Shown piece after piece: positions 5,458 to 12,539 of a stretch of 12,939 nt of DNA. The notes below the pieces were generated by a model. The model did not search any database, was not told where the DNA came from, and saw only the letters and a program-made list of their open reading frames with translations. The translations under genes and the position numbers were made by a program. This DNA comes from Gammaproteobacteria bacterium (lineage in GTDB: Bacteria; Pseudomonadota; Gammaproteobacteria; J113). Every line of letters starts with the position of its first letter. Positions within the stretch are counted from its first letter, which is position 1. The DNA is taken from positions 1 to 12,939 of the forward strand of contig RFJX01000037.1 in the NCBI GenBank assembly GCA_003694425.1. Direction: 5' to 3'.

Positions 5458-8229
5458 GTGAAGAGAGAACCTCCCCGGCGCAATGCCCTGCCTCCCGGCA
5501 GCATGCTCCTCTGGTACCGCATCGACGGCGTGCTCGGCCAGGGCGGTTTCGGCATCACCTACCTGGCCTGGGACACCAATCTGGGGCACGCGGTCGCGAT
5601 CAAGGAATATCTGCCCTCTTCCCTGGCGACCCGCGACCAGGACAGCCAGGTGCACCCGCTGGGGCCGGAGGCCGAGGCCGAGTACCAGTGGGGCCTGCAG
5701 CGCTTCTTGGAAGAGGCCAGGACCCTGGCCCGGTTCCGCCACCCCGCGATCATCCGGGTCTATTCGGTATTCGAGGCCAACAACACCGCCTGCATGGTGA
5801 TGGAGTACGAGCAGGGACGTACCCTGCGCGAGCTGATCCGGCAGCAGGGACGGCTGGACGAACAGCAGGTCCGGAGACTGCTCGAGCAATTGCTGGACGG
5901 CCTGGAACAGGTCCATGCCCACGGCTTCATCCATCGCGACATCAAGCCGGACAACATCTACCTCCGGGATGATGGCAGTCCGTTGCTGCTCGATTTCGGC
6001 TCCGCCCGCCAGGCCCTCGGGCTGAAGACCCGCTCCCTCACGACCATCGTCTCCCCCGGTTTCGCCCCCTTCGAGCAGTATCAGTCCGATGCCCGCCGGC
6101 AGGGCCCCTGGAGCGACATCTACAGCCTTGCGGCCACCTTCTACTTCGCCATCTCCGGACGGGCGCCAGCGGATGCCACCGATCGCAGCCATGCCCTGCA
6201 CCGCACCGGCCGTGACCCCCTGGTCCCCCTGCGGGAGCTCGCCGGTGAGCACTACGACGCTTCCCTTGTCGCCGCGCTCGACCACGCACTCGCCTTCCAC
6301 GAGGAAGAACGTCCCCGGAACATAGGGCAATGGCGTGAGGAGCTGTGCCTGGACGCGACCGAAGCCCCCCCTTCCCGGCCGGCACAGATCTCGGCGCCCG
6401 GCGCCGTACCCGAAGAATCCCCGGAGATCCGGCTCAGCCTGGACGAGGAAGACCTGCTGACGCGCAGGGAGAGTCCCGTGCTGCCGGGGCACAGTACACG
6501 GCCGTGGTTGCTCCTGCTCCTGCTGGTCATCCTGGGGGGACTCGGGTTCCTCTATCGGGAGTGGCTGCCCGGACAGCCTGCACCGCCGGTAACGGGGCCG
6601 GAGACACGACCCGGGTCACTGCCGGCCGCACCGGTGGAGGGGGATGATGTCCCTGCCAGGGAACCGGGCGCCGCCAGCATCGCCCCCCCGCAAGGAACGG
6701 CTGAACCGCCCCCGGAGACAGGCGCCGGCGGGGTGGTGCCGGTCCCCACACCGGAACCGGTCGCATCGCTCGCCGTCGACGGCGACGGGACCCCGCCTCC
6801 ATCCACCGGGGCGATGCCCGGATACCTCCCCCCTCCGCCGACGCGACCGGTGAGGGGACCAGCGGTCACCACCGCGCCCCCACCCGGGGAACGGGAAGCC
6901 GCCGGCATCCGGGATGAACGCCTGGCGGCGGTGGCACCAGGGGACAGCCCGCAGAAGGAGGAGGCGCCGTTGCCAGCCACCGGGACTGGCGAGCCGGTGA
7001 GCAAGGCATCCAGGAACGCGGGGGTGACCGGCGTGCAGGAGGAACGCCCGGCTGCCATGGCCTCGGCGGACAGGCCACCGCAGAAGCCACCGCAGAGTCC
7101 GTCGCCAGCCACCCAGACCGGTGAATCACAGGAAAGACCGGCTGCCGGACGGCCGGACGAGCCTCCCGGTGCGGCTCCGGAGCCGTGGGGCATCGGGGTA
7201 CCCGGCACGGTACGGAGATTCGGCCCCGCCGAGGTACCGGCCGGATCGGCTACCCGCGATCTGCTCCCGGAGACGGAGCCGGAATCACCACTCAGGGGAG
7301 GACCGGCATCCACCGGATCCCCTCCGACGGGCACCCCGTCCATGGCGTTTGCCCACCCCGGGCCGCCACCCTCCGTACCCGTGACCCAGGAAGCCGCGGT
7401 CGGCCCGGAACCGGAGCGGCCTGCACAGCCAGGTGAGCAGGGGGTCCGGCGCGATCGGCTCTCCGGCGGCGAGGAAGGGCCACCGTGGGTCACGGTCCGG
7501 CTCAGCAGTGGTCCGCTGGGCTTCGCCCTGCACGAGGTGACCCGGGGCGAGTTCGCAGAGTTCGTGCAGGCGACGGGCTATGTCACCGAGGCCGAACGGG
7601 ACGGTCGCGGTTGCCGGGCCGATCCCGATGGCGACGGCCGCTGGCGATACGAGAAGGGCACCGACTGGAGGCGTCCCGGGTTTGCCCAGGACGAACGCCA
7701 CCCCGTGGTCTGTGTGAGCTGGAACGATGCCCGCGCCTTCCTCGAGTGGCTCAGCCGGCAGACCGGGAGCCGCTACCGCCTGCCCACTGAACAGGAATGG
7801 GGCGAAGCCGCGGCGGCGGGAACGGCGGCCGACCGTTTCTGGGGCGATGATGCGGCGCTGGCCTGCCGGTACGCCAATGTAGCGGATCGCTCACTCGCCT
7901 TCCGCTACCCCCGCTGGATCACCTTCGAGTGCGACGACCACTATCTCCATACCTCGCCGGCTGGCCGCTTCCTGCCCAACGGCTTCGGCCTGCATGACAT
8001 GCTGGGTAATGTGCAGGAGTGGAGCTGTTCTCCCTGGGCGGAGCGTCCCGGCCCTGCCGCCCGCCGATGTGCCCGGGAGGATGAGCCGCGCCGGGTCCGT
8101 CTGGGCGGCTCCTGGAGTGACCCGCCTGCGACCGTGCGCCTGGATCACCGGGACTGGTCTCGGCCCGCAACCCGGACCGACTATCTCGGTTTCCGTTTCG
8201 TGCGGGAGATCACGGGAACCGGGAACTGA
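5458..8229 (+). CDS. Transmembrane Ser/Thr protein kinase with C-terminal FGE-sulfatase (SUMF1-like) domain
   Basis: A 923-residue fusion. The kinase domain (~18-295) has the glycine loop GQGGFG (27-32), K49 (VAIKEY), HRD with D161 and N166, DFG 179-181 and an activation loop ending SPGFAPFEQY; all catalytic residues are present. After a juxtamembrane stretch there is one membrane helix (~349-366), then a ~300-residue Pro/Gly/Ala linker with a degenerate repeat. An FGE-sulfatase fold follows (~676-920: HEVTRGEFAEFVQATGY, HPVVCVSWNDA, RLPTEQEWGEAA, LGNVQEWSC, LGGSW, YLGFRFVRE). The linker and FGE fold are probably periplasmic. The FGE catalytic cysteines are absent, so this is likely a binding module; six cysteines (719, 752, 803, 825, 857, 871) could form disulfides. 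Chlamydial Pkn1 joins the same two domains. The GTG start is chosen because a stop lies upstream and LPPGSMLLWYRID matches relatives; ATG 5503 is the alternative. Confidence 0.93.
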   Translation: MKREPPRRNALPPGSMLLWYRIDGVLGQGGFGITYLAWDTNLGHAVAIKEYLPSSLATRDQDSQVHPLGPEAEAEYQWGLQRFLEEARTLARFRHPAIIRVYSVFEANNTACMVMEYEQGRTLRELIRQQGRLDEQQVRRLLEQLLDGLEQVHAHGFIHRDIKPDNIYLRDDGSPLLLDFGSARQALGLKTRSLTTIVSPGFAPFEQYQSDARRQGPWSDIYSLAATFYFAISGRAPADATDRSHALHRTGRDPLVPLRELAGEHYDASLVAALDHALAFHEEERPRNIGQWREELCLDATEAPPSRPAQISAPGAVPEESPEIRLSLDEEDLLTRRESPVLPGHSTRPWLLLLLLVILGGLGFLYREWLPGQPAPPVTGPETRPGSLPAAPVEGDDVPAREPGAASIAPPQGTAEPPPETGAGGVVPVPTPEPVASLAVDGDGTPPPSTGAMPGYLPPPPTRPVRGPAVTTAPPPGEREAAGIRDERLAAVAPGDSPQKEEAPLPATGTGEPVSKASRNAGVTGVQEERPAAMASADRPPQKPPQSPSPATQTGESQERPAAGRPDEPPGAAPEPWGIGVPGTVRRFGPAEVPAGSATRDLLPETEPESPLRGGPASTGSPPTGTPSMAFAHPGPPPSVPVTQEAAVGPEPERPAQPGEQGVRRDRLSGGEEGPPWVTVRLSSGPLGFALHEVTRGEFAEFVQATGYVTEAERDGRGCRADPDGDGRWRYEKGTDWRRPGFAQDERHPVVCVSWNDARAFLEWLSRQTGSRYRLPTEQEWGEAAAAGTAADRFWGDDAALACRYANVADRSLAFRYPRWITFECDDHYLHTSPAGRFLPNGFGLHDMLGNVQEWSCSPWAERPGPAARRCAREDEPRRVRLGGSWSDPPATVRLDHRDWSRPATRTDYLGFRFVREITGTGN
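6916..7125 (+). repeat. Degenerate repeat inside the kinase linker
   Basis: The linker contains two related units. DERLAAVAPGDSPQK (coded from ~6913) recurs as EERPAAMASADRPPQK (coded from ~7039), about 126 bp later. PATGTGE recurs as PATQTGE (near 6974 and 7105), and a third partial copy, ERPAAGRPDEPP, follows from ~7132. DNA similarity (for example GAACGCC, CAGCCACC) suggests an old in-frame duplication. This is typical of a flexible, disordered spacer. Confidence 0.6.
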
Positions 8230-8273
8230 AGGGAGGCATAATGAACCATGAACCGGAGACGGAGAGCACCCTC

Positions 8274-8477
8274 ATGACCCGAGTACTGCAACTCACCCTG
8301 CCTGTCCTGCTGCTGACTTCCTGCTCCCTGGTGGACTACGAGTCCAGCAGCAGCACCACCACCGTACCCGCCGAGTCGGCCGCCCCCGCAGCGGACCCGA
8401 AGGTGCAGATGCTGGAGGAGAAGGTGAAGCGCCTGGAACAGAAGATCGAGGACCTGGAAGAGCAGTTGCGCCGCTGA
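8274..8477 (+). CDS. Small coiled-coil lipoprotein
   Basis: A 67-residue predicted lipoprotein: a short n-region with Arg, a hydrophobic stretch (VLQLTLPVLLL) and the lipobox LTSC with Cys17. A Ser/Thr/Ala/Pro-rich tether follows (~18-42), then a C-terminal coiled coil of regular heptads with L47, V51, L54, I58, L61 and L65 at core positions. Ser at +2 after the Cys predicts outer-membrane sorting by the Lol rule. I start at ATG 8274 because it gives a proper signal peptide and has GGAGAG 7 nt upstream. ATG 8241, with GGGAGG 4 nt upstream, would add the acidic leader MNHEPETESTL, which does not suit a signal peptide. Either start lies within 45 nt of the kinase/FGE stop, so the two are probably co-transcribed. 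The pattern resembles small murein-lipoprotein-like proteins, but I do not recognise a named family. Confidence 0.75.
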   Translation: MTRVLQLTLPVLLLTSCSLVDYESSSSTTTVPAESAAPAADPKVQMLEEKVKRLEQKIEDLEEQLRR

Positions 8478-8492
8478 GCTGGCGCCTGGAAA

Positions 8493-8568
<76 letters not shown>

Positions 8569-8582
8569 ACGCGAGCCTTGGG

Positions 8583-8611
8583 ATGATCGGCAGCCGGAGA
8601 GCCGTTGTCAA
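8583..8611 (-). promoter_or_regulatory. Promoter of tRNA-Ala
   Basis: On the minus strand, a perfect TTGACA (8611-8606), exactly 17 nt, then GATCAT (8588-8583; 4/6 to TATAAT). The predicted start near 8576 gives a leader of about 7 nt before the mature 5' end at 8568, as expected for a tRNA gene. Confidence 0.7.
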
Positions 8612-8636
8612 GGCGCGCGGGCTTTTCGGCTATACT
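8605..8636 (+). promoter_or_regulatory. Candidate promoter of cmoA
   Basis: TATACT (8631-8636; 5/6 to TATAAT), preceded by CGGC. The nearest -35-like hexamer is TTGTCA (8605-8610), but the 20-nt spacing is too long, so recognition may rely mainly on the -10. Transcription would start near 8643, downstream of the ATG at 8583, which supports the cmoA start at 8670. TTGTCA overlaps the -35 of the divergent tRNA promoter. Confidence 0.45.
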
Positions 8637-8669
8637 CTCCCTCCTTCGCTTCCCGGTGACAGCCAAGAG

Positions 8670-9419
8670 ATGAGCCAGCAGCGTGAATCATCCAGCGAGC
8701 CCGACCGCCTGTTCGACGACCCGGAGGCGGGCAACAGCGACTTCGTCTTCGACAATCGCACCGCCCGGGTCTTCGATGACATGGTCAACCGCTCGGTGCC
8801 GCTGTATGGCGAGATCCAACGCATGCTGGGGGAGATGGCGGCCGACTTCGCCACTCCCGGCAGCAATCTGTTCGACCTGGGCTGTGCCACCGGCACCAGC
8901 CTGATCCAGCTCGATCCGGTGGTCGACCCGGGCGTGCGTTTCGTCGGCGTGGACAACTCCGCGGAGATGCTGGACAAGGCGCGCGAGAAGCTCACCGCCC
9001 ACGGGATGCAGCGCCAGTGGGAACTGCAACAGGCCGATCTGCACCGCGAGCAGGTGGTGGAGAACGCCTCGGTCGTGATCATGAACCTGACCCTGCAGTT
9101 CATCCGTCCGCTCTACCGGGAGCGGGTGGCGCGCAACATCTACGAGGGGCTGGAGGAGCAGGGGGCCCTGTTGCTGGTGGAGAAGCTCACCATCGGCGAC
9201 AGCCTCTTCAACCGCCTGTTCATCAATTACTACTACGAGATGAAGCGGCGCCACGGCTATTCCGAGGTGGAGATCGCCGCCAAGCGCGAGGCGCTGGAAA
9301 ACGTGCTCATCCCCTACCGGCCGGAGGAGAACCGCGAGCTGCTGGCCCAGGCCGGCTTCTCCCACATCGAGGAGTTCTTCCGCTGGTACAACTTCAGCGG
9401 CATCATCGCGGTCAAGTGA
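8670..9419 (+). CDS. cmoA: CmoA-family carboxy-SAM synthase (class I methyltransferase fold)
   Basis: A 249-residue Rossmann-fold SAM enzyme. CmoA converts SAM plus prephenate to carboxy-SAM, which CmoB uses to make cmo5U34 in tRNA anticodons. Similarity to E. coli CmoA, recalled from memory, runs along the whole protein: [32 protein letters not shown] (SAM loop, 68-77), VDNSAEM (94-100), [15 protein letters not shown] (131-145), [19 protein letters not shown] (195-213) and [13 protein letters not shown]. Arg206 aligns with E. coli Arg199, reported to contact the carboxy group of carboxy-SAM. The glycine loop differs (GCATGTS against GCSLGAA) and no cmoB is in the window, so a specialised paralogue is possible. 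The start at 8670 is set by alignment and by the -10 at 8631; the AAGAG next to the ATG is a weak ribosome site. Probably in an operon with the next gene, 53 bp on. Confidence 0.8.
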   Translation: MSQQRESSSEPDRLFDDPEAGNSDFVFDNRTARVFDDMVNRSVPLYGEIQRMLGEMAADFATPGSNLFDLGCATGTSLIQLDPVVDPGVRFVGVDNSAEMLDKAREKLTAHGMQRQWELQQADLHREQVVENASVVIMNLTLQFIRPLYRERVARNIYEGLEEQGALLLVEKLTIGDSLFNRLFINYYYEMKRRHGYSEVEIAAKREALENVLIPYRPEENRELLAQAGFSHIEEFFRWYNFSGIIAVK

Positions 9420-9472
9420 TGCCCCGCCTCTCCCTCCAGGACCCGCTGGTGCGGTAAATCAAGGTCAAGCTG

Positions 9473-10246
9473 TTGAACGAAATCGTCAAACCTCAGGATC
9501 CGGAGCGGTCTGGTGCAATATCCGGGCTGGTGGCCTATGGCAACTTCCTGTTCCGGTACCGCAACGGGCTCTTCGCCCTGGTCCTGTTCGCCCTCCTGTT
9601 CGGCCTGCCGCCCCACCCCTTCGGGGGCGACCTGGCCAGTGATCGCTGGCTGGACCTGATCGGCCTGCTGGTGGCCCTGGCCGGGCAGGGCCTGCGGGCG
9701 GCGGTGATCGGCCTGGCCTACATCAAGCGCGGCGGGCTGAACAAGAAGGTACACGCCGACGACCTGGTCACCGATGGCCTGTTCCGCCACTGCCGCAACC
9801 CGCTCTATGTCGGCAACCTGCTGATCCTCGCCGGGCTGTTCATCATCCACAACAACCCCTGGGTCTATCTGCTCGGCGGGGCCTTCTTTGTGAGCGCGTA
9901 CATCGCCATCGTCGCCGCCGAGGAGCACTTTCTGGCAGGGAGGTTCGGCCAGGCCTATGCGGACTTCTGCCGGCAGACCCCGCGCTGGTGGATCGACCCG
10001 CGCGGCCTGCGCGCCACCCTGGCCGGGATGCGTTTCAACTGGAAGCGGGTCCTGGCCAAGGACTACGCCAGCGCCTTCACCTGGATCGTCACCGCCCTGG
10101 CGGTGATGGCGTGGGAGGCGGTCCAGACGGTCGGCTGGGAGGCGGCGCGGCCCCGGCTGGAGGAGACCGGGACCCTGGCCCTGACCGGCCTGCTGCTGGT
10201 CCTGGTGGTGCGCTGGCTCAAGAAGCGCCGTCTGCTGCGGGCCTGA
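9473..10246 (+). CDS. ICMT/PEMT-family membrane methyltransferase, long form
   Basis: A 257-residue polytopic membrane protein with about five to six helices (roughly 31-48, 60-83, 112-127, 130-149, 200-218, 234-247). The core LVTDGLFRHCRNPLYVGNLL (98-117) and EEHFLAGRFGQAYADFCRQTPRWW (150-173) match the SAM-binding C-terminal signature of the isoprenylcysteine carboxyl methyltransferase/phospholipid methyltransferase superfamily (RHxxNPxYxG, then EExxL...YxxY/F). The ~85 residues after this core add two further helices and a basic tail, which small family members lack. The start is TTG at 9473 with AAGG 8 nt upstream; a TAA lies in frame just before it. It follows cmoA by 53 bp. Substrate unknown: a lipid or a small hydrophobic molecule is more likely than a prenylated protein in bacteria. 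Its last 29 bases overlap the 3' end of the GGDEF-EAL gene on the other strand. Confidence 0.83.
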   Translation: MNEIVKPQDPERSGAISGLVAYGNFLFRYRNGLFALVLFALLFGLPPHPFGGDLASDRWLDLIGLLVALAGQGLRAAVIGLAYIKRGGLNKKVHADDLVTDGLFRHCRNPLYVGNLLILAGLFIIHNNPWVYLLGGAFFVSAYIAIVAAEEHFLAGRFGQAYADFCRQTPRWWIDPRGLRATLAGMRFNWKRVLAKDYASAFTWIVTALAVMAWEAVQTVGWEAARPRLEETGTLALTGLLLVLVVRWLKKRRLLRA

Positions 10247-12344
10247 GCAGCTGCTCCAGCGGCGCGGGGCGGGCGATCCCGTAGCCCTGACCGAAGTCCA
10301 CGCCGATCTCCTGCAGCCGCTCGCGGATCGCGTCGTTCTCCACGAATTCCGCCACCGTCTCGATACCCAGGGCATGACCCAGGTCGTTGACCGATCGCAC
10401 GATGACGGCATCGACCCGGTCCTCGAGCATGTCACGCACGAAGCGCCCGTCGATCTTGAGATAGTCGATGGGCAGCTGCTGCAGGTAGCCGAAGGAGGAG
10501 AGGCCCGAGCCGAAGTCGTCCAGGGCGAAATGGATGCCCTGACTCCGCAATTCCTCCATGAACTGAAGCGCCGCGGTGAGATTGGTGATGGCCGCGGTCT
10601 CGGTGATCTCGAAGGTGAGATGGACCTTCGCCAGGGGGCCTTCACGCACGGCATCCGCAATCTGCTGCAGCACCCGCTCGTCGCCCAGGCTGGGGCCGGA
10701 GAGATTGACCGCCAGCATGAGTTCGCCGGAAAGGAGGCCGGGATGGTGTGACAGCAACTCCGACAGGTGGCCGATGACCCAGAGATCGAGCCGTGCAGAG
10801 AGGCCGAAGCGCTCGGCCGCCGGCAGGAACTCGCCGGGGGCGATGATCCTGCCGTCCCGGTCCAGCTTGCGCAGCAGCACCTCACAGCGGTCGGGCCGGT
10901 CGTAGCAGAGGGGCCGGATCGCCTGGCCATAGAGCAGGAAGCGGTCCTCCTCCAGGGCCCGCTCCAGCCGCTCCACCCAGGCCATCTCCCGGCTCACCCG
11001 GGTGGTCTCGGCCTCCCCGTCCCGGAGGATGCGGACCCGGCCACGGCCCTCCTCCTTGGCCATGTAACAGGTGGCGTCGGCCAGTTTGAGCAGCTCCGCG
11101 GAGTCGGGCGAACCGGCGGTGATGGGGACCACCCCGGCGCTCATGCCGACGCGGAAATGGCTGTCGCCCCAGCCGAAGCGATAGTTCACCACCATTTCGT
11201 GCAGCTTGTTCATGATCCGCGCCGCCATCTCCAGGGGGCAGTCGCGCAGCAGGAGCCCGAACTCGTCGCCGCCCAGGCGGGCGAGGACATCCTGCTGGCG
11301 CAGCTGCTGGCGCATCAGGGTGGCGATCTGCCGCAGCAGCTCGTCCCCGGCGGCATGACCGCAGGTGTCGTTGATCACCTTGAACTGGTCCAGGTCGATG
11401 TAGACCAGGGCGTGCTGGCTGCCATACTCCCGACGGGCCGTGGAGAGCAGGGCGGTCAGACGCAGCTCGAACTCGCTGCGGTTGATCAACCCGGTGAGGC
11501 TGTCGTGGGCGGCCTGGTGGGCGAGCCGCGCGGCCAGCTCACGGGCCTCGGTGACATCCTCCTGCACCGCGATGAAGTGGGTGATTTCCCCTTTGCAGTT
11601 GCGGATCGGCGAGATGGTCTCGCTGGCCCAGTAGAGGGAGCCGTCCTTGCGCCGGTTGTGCAGGTCGCCCCGCCACTCGCCGCCGGACTTGATGGTACGC
11701 CACAGCTCCCGGTAGACCTCCTCCGGGGCCTCGCCGGACTTGAGGATCCGCGGGGTCTGGCCGAGGACCTCCCCGGGCGGGTAGCCGGTGACCTCGGTAA
11801 AGCGCGGGTTGACGTATTCGATGTTCCCCTCGGCATCGGTGATGAGGATCACGCTGGCGCTCTGCTCCACCGCCTGCTGCAGCATCGTCAGACGGGCGTC
11901 GGTCGCTTCCCGGCTGCGCCGCAGCAGCTCCCGGATGCGGTCGGTGAGGTCGACGATCTCCGGAGTGCGCAGCGTGGAGATCCTGTCCGGTTCGCCATTG
12001 TTCCTGCCCAGCCATTGCGCCAGCTCGCGCAGGGGACGCAGGGCAAGATGATCGGTGAACAGGACCATCAGCAAGACGCACGTCAGCAGGCTGGCCAGCA
12101 GCAGCAGGCCGGCCAGGCCAATCGCCTCGGAGAGGTGGGTCGAGGGCCGATTGCGCTGCCGTGCGGCATGCGGCGTCGGGGGAAGTTTCGATTCGGCCTC
12201 GGCCACCTGCTGCCAGGAGGTCGTCTCAAGTTGCCAGTGCGACAAACGGTCGGTCACCAGGTAACCGGTGCCCGCGAGCAGCAGGGCGATGGCCAGGCCC
12301 ACCAGCGCCAGTCGCTGGCGGATGGAAAGGGGAAACCGGGGCAT
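10218..12344 (-). CDS. Membrane PAS-GGDEF-EAL protein (diguanylate cyclase/phosphodiesterase)
   Basis: A 708-residue c-di-GMP enzyme. Order: TM1 ~12-31; a short periplasmic loop (~32-73); TM2 ~75-96; a HAMP-like linker ~98-150; a PAS/PAC domain ~153-268 (VILITDAEGNIEYVNPRFTEVTGY, FIAVQEDVTE); GGDEF ~275-440 with intact RLGGDEF (358-362) and inhibitory RxxD site R349-D352 five residues before it; EAL ~455-700. The EAL signature reads EVL (E488). The other metal and catalytic residues appear present: N547, E579, D609-D610 (DDFGSG), K630, E662 and QGYGI (686-690). Both activities therefore look possible. The periplasmic loop is too short for a known sensor, so PAS is the likely input. GGAG lies 8 nt before the ATG. 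Transcription probably comes from the FNR-type promoter at 12418-12459. Confidence 0.95.
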   Translation of the reverse strand: MPRFPLSIRQRLALVGLAIALLLAGTGYLVTDRLSHWQLETTSWQQVAEAESKLPPTPHAARQRNRPSTHLSEAIGLAGLLLLASLLTCVLLMVLFTDHLALRPLRELAQWLGRNNGEPDRISTLRTPEIVDLTDRIRELLRRSREATDARLTMLQQAVEQSASVILITDAEGNIEYVNPRFTEVTGYPPGEVLGQTPRILKSGEAPEEVYRELWRTIKSGGEWRGDLHNRRKDGSLYWASETISPIRNCKGEITHFIAVQEDVTEARELAARLAHQAAHDSLTGLINRSEFELRLTALLSTARREYGSQHALVYIDLDQFKVINDTCGHAAGDELLRQIATLMRQQLRQQDVLARLGGDEFGLLLRDCPLEMAARIMNKLHEMVVNYRFGWGDSHFRVGMSAGVVPITAGSPDSAELLKLADATCYMAKEEGRGRVRILRDGEAETTRVSREMAWVERLERALEEDRFLLYGQAIRPLCYDRPDRCEVLLRKLDRDGRIIAPGEFLPAAERFGLSARLDLWVIGHLSELLSHHPGLLSGELMLAVNLSGPSLGDERVLQQIADAVREGPLAKVHLTFEITETAAITNLTAALQFMEELRSQGIHFALDDFGSGLSSFGYLQQLPIDYLKIDGRFVRDMLEDRVDAVIVRSVNDLGHALGIETVAEFVENDAIRERLQEIGVDFGQGYGIARPAPLEQLLRPAADGAS

Positions 12345-12417
12345 GCATACGTCTCCAGCAAAGCAGACTGCCGTCCTTCTTGTCCGGGGCGGTCAGTGCG
12401 ACCTGCATCAAATCATG

Positions 12418-12459
12418 ACTATAAATGGCTTCGCACGATGTGGAATTGATATATGTCAA
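12418..12459 (-). promoter_or_regulatory. Class II FNR/ANR-type promoter of the GGDEF-EAL gene
   Basis: On the minus strand, TTGACATATATCAA (12459-12446) matches the FNR half-sites TTGAT-N4-ATCAA at 9 of 10 positions. Its AATT flanks also match the extended FNR consensus. TATAGT (12423-12418; 5/6 to TATAAT) is a -10 whose centre is exactly 32 bp from the palindrome centre, which puts the site at -41.5 relative to a start at 12411. This is the standard class II FNR/CRP-family activation geometry. The resulting leader is 67 nt. The TTGACA inside the box is not spaced as a -35 for this -10. Confidence 0.72.
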
Positions 12460-12539
12460 ATTGTGGAGTGATTTTCCGCTGCCCTCCAGCTCCTGAAGTC
12501 CCTCCACCGCCGCACTGCCCTGCCTCGCGGGGGCGGTCG

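Noticed and set aside
5026..6492. A 488-codon open frame on the minus strand opposite the regulator's partner gene and the kinase domain
   Set aside because: It runs antisense to a kinase domain with every catalytic motif. Its product has no recognisable domain and biased composition, as expected for the complement of GC-rich coding DNA.
7483..8217. The C-terminal domain as a true formylglycine-generating enzyme
   Set aside because: The region between LGGSW and LGFRF contains none of the cysteines needed for catalysis, and no sulfatase gene is nearby.
7483..8217. The FGE (C-type-lectin-like) domain as the variable target of a diversity-generating retroelement
   Set aside because: No reverse transcriptase, template repeat or accessory gene is present in the window, and I see no duplicated 3' segment.
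8583..8669. An earlier cmoA start at ATG 8583
   Set aside because: It lies upstream of the TATACT promoter element, overlaps the tRNA -10 region, and adds 29 residues absent from E. coli CmoA.
9461..9490. A second FNR-like site near the start of the membrane methyltransferase gene (TTGAACG...CGTCAA)
   Set aside because: The half-sites are separated by the wrong distance and the inner bases do not match TTGAT-N4-ATCAA.
10767..12449. A 560-codon open frame on the plus strand
   Set aside because: It is antisense to the PAS-GGDEF-EAL gene, whose motifs are intact, and its product is low-complexity and rich in Gln, Gly and Pro.
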